From the NCBI GenBank assembly GCA_031274465.1, contig JAISQC010000206.1:1-9672 (forward strand): a DNA stretch of 9,672 nt, given 5' to 3'. Within the stretch, counting starts at the first letter, position 1, and each line of letters begins with the position of its first letter. The stretch is from Synergistaceae bacterium (GTDB lineage Bacteria; Synergistota; Synergistia; Synergistales; Synergistaceae). Positions 1 to 5,180 of the stretch are shown here, piece after piece. Below the pieces are notes generated by a model. The model was not told the DNA's origin. It saw only the letters and a program-made list of their open reading frames with translations, and searched no databases. Made by a program: the position numbers and the translations under genes.

Positions 1-1778
1 GGGGAGAAACCGCCGTCTTTCATGATGTTGCGCGCGCGGAACTCGAACGGGTCGATGCCGCACTCGTGCGCCAGCATGTCGACCGCCGTCTCGCCGCCCC
101 AATAGGTCTGAGGCCCGCCGTAGGCGCGGAACGCGGCCGACCAGCGATGGTTGGTGAACACGGTGTAGCCGACGCCCTTGAGGCTGTCCACGTCGTATGG
201 GGCCAGGAAGAACTGTCTGCCCTTGTTCATGAGGTCCTGGCTCGACTCGGAGTACGGGCCGTGATCGACGTACCAGACGTGCTCGCCTCCGATGATTTTT
301 CCGTTCTCGTCGGCCCCTATGCGGATGTTCATCAGGAACGGGCTCCTCTTCGGGGTGCGGGTGATGTGCTCCTTCATGTCGAGGCGCATGTAGACCGGGC
401 GATCCTTGCAGGCAAGGACGCAGGCCGCCAGCAGGTACTCGTTGGTCGGCCCGACCTTGTAGCCGAAAGTAGCCCCCATGTTGTTCTGTATCACGCGGAT
501 GCCCGACGGCGGCACGCCTATGCCCCTTGCGATCATGAGCTGATGCCTGTAGACGCAGATGCTCTTGGTCTGGAGGCATATCTTGCCGTCCTCGTCGTAG
601 TAGCCGTAGCCGCAGTCCGTCTCTAGCGTGAGGTGGGGCTGCCGCGAGCTGTAGAAAGTGTCCTCGACCTTGTGCGGGGCTTTGTCGATGAGGTCATGCG
701 GATCGGTGCCCTTCTGGAACGGGCGCTTGTTGAACGCGTTCCTTATGCCGTCTATGCCCTCGATTTCGTCATAGACCGCTATGGCGTCCGGCGCCATGGC
801 CTGATGGATGTCCGTCATCTCCTTCAGAGGCTCGACTTCGACCTTGACGGCTGCGGCTGCGGCGCGGGCAGTGCGTTCGGAGTCGGCGCAGATGACGGCG
901 ACGCACTCGCCCCACTGGCGTATCTTGTCGCCCTCCGGCACGATCATCCGGCGCTCCCAGCCGTCGGTGGTGGCAGTCGGGCTTCCGACCTGCCCGCGTA
1001 TCCTGTTGGTGCCCTTGTTGTCGGTGAGGGTCTTGGCCGTAACTATCTTATAGACGCCGGGCATCTTCTCGGCTTCCGATAAGTCGATCTTTTTGACCAG
1101 CGCATGGCGGTACTGCGTTACCACGGGAACGGCGAAGAGGGTGCCAGCCGGCATCTTGAGGTAGTCATCGTCGCCGTAGTCGAAGGTGCCGGTCGCCTTG
1201 TAGATCGCGCTCGGCCTCGGGTAGCTCGTGTTCCAGACCTGAGCGCCCGGCTCCATGCGGGCGGCGAGGTCCTGAAGGCTCTTTTTGCCGTTCAGCACGT
1301 CGGCTGCCTCCATGACGGCGTCGGTTATCTGGATGTAGCCGGTGCAACGGCAGGTCATGAAGTTCTTCTGGAAGGCCTCGCGGACCTCTTCGCGAGTTGG
1401 GGTGGGGTTGTGGTCGAGCAGGTTTTTCGCGACCATGATGAAGCCGGGAGTGCAGAACCCGCATTGGATCGCGCCGTTGACGATGAAGGCCACCTGGAGG
1501 GCGTGCGGGGCCGTGACCGTCCCAACGCCCTCGATGGTACAGACGCTAGACCCCTCCGGGACGCTCTTCCAGCGGGTCACGCAGGCGCGCACCACCTTGT
1601 CGTTCAGGATTACGTTGCATACCCCGCACTGTCCGCAATTGCAGCCCCGTTTGGTGCCGGTCATGCGCTGCTGCTCGCGGATAACCGTAAGAAGGGTCGA
1701 TTCAGGGTCTGCCACTATCCTCTTGGGGATGCCGTTGACGCTGAGCCGCTTGACGTGAAACTGTTTTTTTTCTCCCAC
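1..1778 (-). CDS. mop: Molybdenum aldehyde oxidoreductase, MOP type (3' end beyond window)
   Basis: Xanthine-oxidase-family enzyme that oxidises aldehydes to carboxylic acids using a molybdopterin cofactor and two 2Fe-2S clusters. The 592 codons present are open throughout and follow the layout of Desulfovibrio gigas MOP (about 907 residues). A plant-type ferredoxin domain (about 8-80) has C46, C51, C54 and C66. A second 2Fe-2S domain (about 90-165) has C106, C109, C143 and C145. The Moco-binding region begins near 183 (WNTSYPRPSA) and includes MGATFGYK and FRAYGGPQ (Arg near 551). The ferredoxin part runs straight into the Moco part with no FAD domain, which favours MOP over xanthine dehydrogenase. 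The C-terminal third, with the expected catalytic Glu, lies outside. The start is GTG at 1776-1778: an in-frame TGA lies 18 nt upstream and a strong SD is at the right distance. Oddities: an extra cysteine (C48) inside the first cluster motif, and a MITE directly upstream of the SD. Confidence 0.95.
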   Translation of the reverse strand, partial: MGEKKQFHVKRLSVNGIPKRIVADPESTLLTVIREQQRMTGTKRGCNCGQCGVCNVILNDKVVRACVTRWKSVPEGSSVCTIEGVGTVTAPHALQVAFIVNGAIQCGFCTPGFIMVAKNLLDHNPTPTREEVREAFQKNFMTCRCTGYIQITDAVMEAADVLNGKKSLQDLAARMEPGAQVWNTSYPRPSAIYKATGTFDYGDDDYLKMPAGTLFAVPVVTQYRHALVKKIDLSEAEKMPGVYKIVTAKTLTDNKGTNRIRGQVGSPTATTDGWERRMIVPEGDKIRQWGECVAVICADSERTARAAAAAVKVEVEPLKEMTDIHQAMAPDAIAVYDEIEGIDGIRNAFNKRPFQKGTDPHDLIDKAPHKVEDTFYSSRQPHLTLETDCGYGYYDEDGKICLQTKSICVYRHQLMIARGIGVPPSGIRVIQNNMGATFGYKVGPTNEYLLAACVLACKDRPVYMRLDMKEHITRTPKRSPFLMNIRIGADENGKIIGGEHVWYVDHGPYSESSQDLMNKGRQFFLAPYDVDSLKGVGYTVFTNHRWSAAFRAYGGPQTYWGGETAVDMLAHECGIDPFEFRARNIMKDGGFS

Positions 1779-1787
1779 TTCGCAACA

Positions 1788-1796
1788 CTCCTTTTC
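1788..1796 (-). promoter_or_regulatory. Shine-Dalgarno of mop
   Basis: On the minus strand this reads GAAAAGGAG, followed 9 nt later by the GTG start at 1778. It fixes the start codon choice. It is also exactly complementary to nine bases of the segment at 2005-2015, which can therefore act as an anti-SD. Confidence 0.85.
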
Positions 1797-1803
1797 TCAC
1801 TAA

Positions 1804-1819
1804 GGAAACGCTGAATAAA
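1804..1819 (+). repeat. Left terminal inverted repeat of the MITE
   Basis: GGAAACGCTGAATAAA, the exact reverse complement of 1970-1985. It is preceded by the CTAA duplication at 1800-1803, which abuts the mop SD region. Confidence 0.93.
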
Positions 1820-1867
1820 TGTTCTTTTCGGCGAAATGGAGCAGATTTGTTCGCCGTCAAAGCGGTT

Positions 1868-1922
1868 GCCGTGAAAATGGCCGCAGACGTAGCAGAGCTA
1901 CATCGAGGACCATTTTTATGGC
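1868..1922 (+). repeat. Nested hairpin inside the MITE
   Basis: GCCGTGAAAATGG (1868-1880) faces CCATTTTTATGGC (1910-1922). In a plus-strand RNA all 13 positions can pair, two of them as G-U. Nested inside is GTAGC-AGA-GCTAC (1889-1901), extended by GA/TC across one mismatch. Such fold-back structure is common in MITEs. Any role as a transcript or terminator is not shown, since no T-run follows. Confidence 0.65.
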
Positions 1923-1969
1923 AAGCGCGCAGAGGGGGGGCGAATATGCCCATTGCAGCCAAAAGGTTG

Positions 1970-1985
1970 TTTATTCAGCGTTTCC
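1970..1985 (-). repeat. Right terminal inverted repeat of the MITE
   Basis: The plus strand reads TTTATTCAGCGTTTCC, a perfect inverted copy of the left end. It is followed immediately by the second CTAA at 1986-1989. Confidence 0.93.
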
Positions 1986-2004
1986 CTAAACAACTCTGTC
2001 ACTC

Positions 2005-2058
2005 GAAAAGGAGGCGCACGGTGCAAATGCGGCCAGAACGGCGTGATGCCTCCTTTTC
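2005..2058 (-). promoter_or_regulatory. Anti-SD / anti-anti-SD helix in the mop leader (riboswitch expression platform)
   Basis: On the minus strand GAAAAGGAGGC (2058-2048) is followed 32 nt later by its perfect complement GCCTCCTTTTC (2015-2005), an 11-bp helix that can extend by CACG/CGTG across a small bulge. No U-run follows the 3' arm, so it is not a terminator. The 3' arm is also complementary over nine bases to the mop SD at 1788-1796. The two pairings exclude each other, as expected of a translational switch: with the 5' arm paired the SD is free, and with the SD paired translation is blocked. The MITE now lies between the 3' arm and the SD. The pairing is seen directly; the regulatory role is inferred. 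Confidence 0.7.
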
Positions 2059-2065
2059 AAACCCT

Positions 2066-2170
2066 ACTGGGCGCCTTCATTTCCGAAGAAGGCCCACGCT
2101 TCCCGCCATGAGGGCGAAAAACCCTCGCTAAGGCGGAGAAGCTCGGCGACAAATCGCTGCATCTGTCGAA
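2066..2170 (-). ncRNA. Structured mop leader RNA, Moco/Tuco riboswitch candidate
   Basis: Read on the minus strand, three consecutive helices form. (1) CGACAGAT/ATTTGTCG with a 6-nt loop (2168-2147). (2) GCTTC-U-CCGCC paired with GGCGG-GAAGC (2142-2098), topped by GAGGG/CCCTC. Between the two stems of this helix are the facing strands CCTTAG and CATGG, close to the classical CCUAAG...UAUGG 11-nt tetraloop receptor. (3) TGGGC and CTTC paired with GAAG and GCCCA (2096-2068), whose loop contains GAAA. A GNRA loop plus receptor is, to my knowledge, a hallmark of the Moco RNA motif, which controls molybdenum-cofactor genes. The next gene is a molybdopterin enzyme and an SD-switch follows the helices. 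The structure is well supported by complementarity; the family name is an inference I could not check against a covariance model. Confidence 0.6.
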
Positions 2171-2178
2171 CCTTGCAT

Positions 2179-2207
2179 AATGTATACGAAAAATTTATTA
2201 TTTGCAA
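2179..2207 (-). promoter_or_regulatory. Candidate sigma-70-type promoter of mop
   Basis: On the minus strand a -35-like TTGCAA (2207-2202), a 17-nt AT-rich spacer and a -10-like TACATT (2184-2179). Each box matches the consensus at four of six positions. Initiation would fall near 2171, just before the first leader helix, and downstream of the terminator of the preceding transcript. The fit of position is better evidence than the box scores. Confidence 0.45.
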
Positions 2208-2258
2208 CCGGAAAGGACATAGAATAAACAACATGACACTATGTTGCAATAGAGCAAG

Positions 2259-2289
2259 AAAAAAGCCGCCAACTTCGCAGTTGGACGGC
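2259..2289 (-). terminator. Intrinsic terminator after the PIN toxin/partner genes
   Basis: On the minus strand GCCG-T-CCAAC (2289-2280) pairs with GTTGGCGGC (2273-2265) over a 6-nt loop with a single bulged base. Six T residues follow at once (2264-2259). It lies 27 nt after the stop of the 62-residue gene, so it ends that transcript and insulates the mop leader from read-through. Confidence 0.85.
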
Positions 2290-2316
2290 CTTGTTGTCGT
2301 TGGAGACGATAAAACC

Positions 2317-2505
2317 TCAAACGGCGTTTTTTTGTTTTTCCTTGACCATTTTGGCAGGGCTAATCCCGTGACGTTTTAAAACCTCATTAGCGGTGCTGTT
2401 TATGTGCGCTACGAATTCGCCCTGTGTCATGTTTTTTGTCTGTTCGTAAATTTTCAACCGCGTCGCGCTTATCTCGTCCTCAATCGTGTTAGGTGATTTC
2501 ATCAT
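2317..2505 (-). CDS. Small partner protein of the PIN-domain toxin (putative antitoxin)
   Basis: A 62-residue, charged, soluble protein without signal or membrane segment. Residues 7-22 (TIEDEISATRLKIYEQ) and about 36-52 look helical, and the tail is lysine-rich. It starts at ATG 2503-2505 (a second ATG follows directly) behind a strong GGAGG with a 6-nt spacer. It overlaps the upstream PIN gene by 17 nt in another frame, so the pair is translationally coupled. Small proteins with a similar MDEI...YEETK-like N-terminus often accompany PIN proteins of this type, so antitoxin or accessory partner is the likely role. I see no recognisable DNA-binding fold (AbrB, ribbon-helix-helix), so autorepression is not assured. 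AT-richer than the flanking genes. Confidence 0.7.
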   Translation of the reverse strand: MMKSPNTIEDEISATRLKIYEQTKNMTQGEFVAHINSTANEVLKRHGISPAKMVKEKQKNAV

Positions 2506-2956
2506 CCAGCACCTCCATTGGAGTGCAAATTGTAATTCCCTTGTATCCTTCTTTTAAGTTGATGAACTTCGTCAATTCCTGTGTCCGCAATTTGTTGATA
2601 TGCCTGAAGTTAAAAGACAGCAGACAATCAAGCCCGTTGATGGAAGCTATGGCAATATGAGAACAATCTAACCGATGATTCTCAGATAATACTCCTTCGT
2701 CGATATATCTGCTGGCAAGCTGATATGACTCTTCATCAGCATAAAGCATTAAAATACCGCATTTATCAATAAGTTTCAGCATCCTGGCCTGTTTGGGCTC
2801 TGGAGCGTCATTCAGTTCGGCAACGGCATAACTCGACGTATAAGCCTCATAAAATCCGGCGGTTATGGCCTCGAAAAGCTTGACGGTATCGGCATGGCCG
2901 TCCCGGTCTTCGTCAAAATAATAATTGAACACTGTAGTCTCCAGATACACCCGCAA
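2489..2956 (-). CDS. PIN-domain protein, VapC-like putative ribonuclease toxin
   Basis: 155 residues when read from the TTG at 2954-2956. PIN domains are metal-dependent RNases; VapC-type toxins cleave tRNA or rRNA and are neutralised by a partner protein. The acidic pattern can be read as E6 (YLETTVFNYYF, Glu where most VapCs have Asp), E47 (AVAELND), D97 (LDCSHIAIA) and D110, with N116 in LSFNFRHI. The length is normal for a single PIN domain. The toxin gene comes first and the partner second, the reverse of classical vapBC. The start is doubtful: TTG has no close SD, while an ATG 13 nt upstream at 2967-2969 has AGAGG before it but reads ATG GAT TAA. Dropping one T there would give an N-terminus MDKKLRVYLE in frame with this protein. 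A recent frameshift, a sequence error or a true TTG start are all possible. Confidence 0.82.
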   Translation of the reverse strand: MRVYLETTVFNYYFDEDRDGHADTVKLFEAITAGFYEAYTSSYAVAELNDAPEPKQARMLKLIDKCGILMLYADEESYQLASRYIDEGVLSENHRLDCSHIAIASINGLDCLLSFNFRHINKLRTQELTKFINLKEGYKGITICTPMEVLDDEIT

Positions 2957-3010
2957 TTTTTTAATCCATGTCGCCTCTTTTCAGAATCAGACTGAGTTTA
3001 GGTTATTTGC

Positions 3011-3019
3011 ATTATACCA
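3011..3019 (-). promoter_or_regulatory. Extended -10 promoter for the PIN toxin/partner genes
   Basis: On the minus strand TGGTATAAT, a perfect extended -10 (TGN-TATAAT). No good -35 lies 16-18 nt upstream, as is usual for extended -10 promoters. Transcription would begin near 3004, about 35 nt before the ATG at 2969. It sits 5 nt beyond the stop codon of the response regulator gene, so the island has its own promoter though the efflux operon may also read into it. Confidence 0.65.
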
Positions 3020-3024
3020 CGTCC

Positions 3025-3720
3025 CTAGTACTTGAACCTGTAGCCCGCGCCCCAGACGGTCTGGATGTGGGCGGGGTCCGAAGGGTCGCGTTCGATTTTC
3101 TCCCTCAGCCTGTTGATGTGGACGGCTACGGTGGCGGAATCCCCTATGGCTTCCATGCCCCATATTTTTTCGTACAGGGCTTCCTTGCTGAACACCGCGT
3201 CCGGGTTCGTCGCTAAAAACAGCAGCAGCTCGAACTCCCTGTTTTTCAGGTCTATCTCGGCCTCGTCTACGTAAGCGCGGCGCGACGTGGGGTTTATCCT
3301 CACGTTCCCCGCGTGTATCTCGCCGCTGGGCGACGGGGAGCGCCCCGTGAGCCGCTCGTACTGCGCCAGATTGGCCTTTACCCTCGCGACGAGCTCTGTC
3401 GGCGAAAACGGCTTCGAGATGTAGTCGTCGGCGCCCAGCCCAAGGCCGCGTATCTTGTCGGCGTCCTGGGTCTTGGCGGTCACCATCAATATCGGTATGT
3501 CAACCGAGCCCCTTATTCTCCTCGTTATCTCGTATCCGTCGAGGCCGGGCAGCATCAGGTCGAGCAGGATGAGGTCGTACTTGCCGGAGACGGCCTCTTT
3601 CAGCCCGTCGTTCCCATCCTTGGCGATGACGCACTCCATCCCGTTTATCTCGAGGAAATCGCGCTCTATCTCCGCAATCGAAGTGTCGTCCTCCACTATC
3701 AGGATTTTCTCGCCAGCCAC
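3025..3720 (-). CDS. OmpR/PhoB-family response regulator
   Basis: 231 residues. The receiver domain (about 4-118) has the acidic pair D11/D12, phospho-acceptor D54 (LILLDLMLPG), T81, and K103 in the SKPF motif. The C-terminal winged-helix DNA-binding domain (about 135-231) includes LKNREFELLLFLATNP, the recognition-helix region VAVHINRLREKIE and the ending VWGAGYRFKY. All key residues are intact, so it should be phosphorylated by the kinase encoded 13 nt upstream and bind direct-repeat operators, most likely at the efflux operon promoter, which is outside the window. The start is GTG at 3718-3720 with GGGGG 8-9 nt before it. An ATG 7 nt upstream is in another frame and gives no receiver domain. 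No intrinsic terminator follows the stop. Confidence 0.96.
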   Translation of the reverse strand: MAGEKILIVEDDTSIAEIERDFLEINGMECVIAKDGNDGLKEAVSGKYDLILLDLMLPGLDGYEITRRIRGSVDIPILMVTAKTQDADKIRGLGLGADDYISKPFSPTELVARVKANLAQYERLTGRSPSPSGEIHAGNVRINPTSRRAYVDEAEIDLKNREFELLLFLATNPDAVFSKEALYEKIWGMEAIGDSATVAVHINRLREKIERDPSDPAHIQTVWGAGYRFKY

Positions 3721-3733
3721 AGGACATGCCCCC

Positions 3734-5176
3734 TTATATGGAAACGCCCGCCTCGGAGGCGGGAAGCCTGATGATGATGGACAGGCCGCTTGGGCGCGCG
3801 TTTTTCGCCTCGATCGAGCCTCCGAAGTGCTTCACCATTTTAGCGGCTATCGCAAGCCCCAGGCCGCTGCCCCGGCTTGGGTTGCTCCGCGAGCCGTCTA
3901 TTCTGTAGAACAGGTCGAACAGCTTGCAGGCGGCCTCATCGGGGACGCCGGGCCCGTCGTCGGTCAAAGTCAGCGCGGCGCTCTCCCCCTCCATAGTCAC
4001 GCTAACGTCGATGTGCCCGACCTCGTTTTTTTTGTACTTCAGGCTGTTCTCGAAGATGTTTGTCAGCACGTAGCGCATCTGGGCCGCGTCGATGTCCACG
4101 AACGCGCCGCTTGGAATGGCGTTCGCGGAAATTTCGAGGCCGCGAGCCGCGTATTCCTCCGCCAGGCCGTCTGTGATCTCGGAGACGACGGCCCCTAGGT
4201 CCACCCGCTCGATGCGGTAGGGGAACTCGCCGGTGTCCAGCTTCGAGAACAGGAACAGCGTGTCGATGATGTGCTCCAGATCGTCGGTTTTGGCCCTTAT
4301 GGTGCTCATGTAGCGCTCATGGGCTTCTGGGGTGGACGCGACCCCGCGCTCGATGCCCTCCACGTAAGCTTTTATGGAAGTGAGCGGGGTGCGGAGGTCG
4401 TGCGATATCCCCGCTATCAGCTCCCTGCGGCTCTGCTCGCCCCTCTGTCGCGCGCCCTCGACGGACAGGAGTCGCCCAGCCATTTCGTTAAAATCGTCGC
4501 AGACCGGGCTGAACTCGTCGCTCCCGCCGTAGTCTATCCGAAAATTCAGGTTGCCGTCGCGTATCTGGCGGACCCCTTGGGTGAGTGTGTCCATGGCGCG
4601 GATTATCCGCCTGAACACGAACTGAGTCAGGAACCTGTTGGTCAGCAGTATGATGACGCACGAGCATATCAGCGAGACGACCGCCCCCCTGAACATGACG
4701 TCACTGTAGCTCTGACGCATTTCGGAAAGGCGCAGCCCCTCGAACAGGACCGCGTGGACTCCGCCGATCTTTCGGACGTGGATCGCCGTCCTGCCGAAAA
4801 TGGTGGCGGCGCCATCCGTGCCAAGCGCGGCGCGTATTATGTCCTCGTCGGGCGGGATGACCGCCTCGTTCACCACGGTCCCGTCCCTGTATATCAGCAG
4901 CACCGGCTCCCTGTCCCCGCGCCGCGCGTTGAAGGACGCCGCGTCGCTCATCATCGCCGCGATGTCCGCCCCGTCGCGCTCCCATCGGTCCATCATGTCA
5001 GATGCCTGCTGCATCGCCTCCATGAACGGACGCGCGCCGCCTCTGGGCCGGGCGGCGTCGAAACCGGCAAGCGACGCGAAAACGTGCAGACCGCCGAAGA
5101 ACACGGCGAGGCTGACCGCGACCGGTATCACTATCATCAATATGTGCGATACGAAAAGGCGCCTTTTTATGTTCAT
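3734..5176 (-). CDS. Membrane sensor histidine kinase
   Basis: 480 residues. TM1 about 10-35, an extracytoplasmic sensor region about 36-162 that I cannot assign to a named fold, TM2 about 163-185, then HAMP (about 186-240). The HisKA domain carries phospho-acceptor H259 in AGISHDLRTPLTS. The HATPase domain has the N box (N373/N377 in NIFENSLKY), G1 (DDGPG, 406-410) and G2 (RGSGLGLAI, about 435-443). All catalytic motifs are intact. It autophosphorylates and passes phosphate to the regulator 13 nt downstream. The ATG at 5174-5176 is 4 nt after the permease stop, so translation is coupled to the exporter genes. This links its signal to the pump, perhaps an antimicrobial or envelope stress; the ligand is not deducible from sequence. 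A GC hairpin at 3747-3763 in its last codons lacks a T-run. Confidence 0.95.
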   Translation of the reverse strand: MNIKRRLFVSHILMIVIPVAVSLAVFFGGLHVFASLAGFDAARPRGGARPFMEAMQQASDMMDRWERDGADIAAMMSDAASFNARRGDREPVLLIYRDGTVVNEAVIPPDEDIIRAALGTDGAATIFGRTAIHVRKIGGVHAVLFEGLRLSEMRQSYSDVMFRGAVVSLICSCVIILLTNRFLTQFVFRRIIRAMDTLTQGVRQIRDGNLNFRIDYGGSDEFSPVCDDFNEMAGRLLSVEGARQRGEQSRRELIAGISHDLRTPLTSIKAYVEGIERGVASTPEAHERYMSTIRAKTDDLEHIIDTLFLFSKLDTGEFPYRIERVDLGAVVSEITDGLAEEYAARGLEISANAIPSGAFVDIDAAQMRYVLTNIFENSLKYKKNEVGHIDVSVTMEGESAALTLTDDGPGVPDEAACKLFDLFYRIDGSRSNPSRGSGLGLAIAAKMVKHFGGSIEAKNARPSGLSIIIRLPASEAGVSI

Positions 5177-5180
5177 GCGG

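Larger units (their letters stand above)
1804..1985. mobile_element. 182-bp MITE, probably IS5-group derived
   Basis: A non-autonomous miniature element with perfect 16-bp terminal inverted repeats, flanked on both sides by CTAA (1800-1803 and 1986-1989), read as the target-site duplication. A 4-bp YTAR duplication and ends starting GGAA with a central GAATAA are features of the IS5 group of the IS5 family, so I infer mobilisation by such a transposase. The inside is too short for a transposase and no convincing gene is present. It contains a nested hairpin at 1868-1922. It sits between the mop leader and the mop SD, 4 nt upstream of the SD, so it post-dates the original mop leader. Confidence 0.9.

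Noticed and set aside
66..1814. Long plus-strand frames (186, 149 and 236 codons) opposite mop
   Set aside because: GC-rich antisense shadows; the minus-strand frame is an unmistakable aldehyde oxidoreductase.
1702..1962. 86-codon minus-strand reading frame running through the MITE into the mop start
   Set aside because: Out of frame with mop, no SD, crosses the inserted element; an accident of the insertion.
2048..2054. AAGGAGG in the leader as a ribosome-binding site for a leader peptide
   Set aside because: No ATG, GTG or TTG follows at a usable distance on the minus strand; its perfect complement 32 nt on suggests a decoy of the mop SD instead.
1847..2131. 94-codon plus-strand frame across the MITE end and the leader RNA
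   Set aside because: It crosses a transposon border and a structured RNA region, and has no family-like sequence.
2064..2249. 61-codon minus-strand frame over the promoter and riboswitch candidate
   Set aside because: It starts upstream of the predicted transcription start and overlies the helices, which explain the sequence better. I see no recognisable protein features.
3747..3763. GC hairpin (7-bp stem, 3-nt loop) at the end of the kinase gene as a terminator
   Set aside because: No T-run follows, it lies within codons, and the regulator starts 13 nt after the stop in the same operon.
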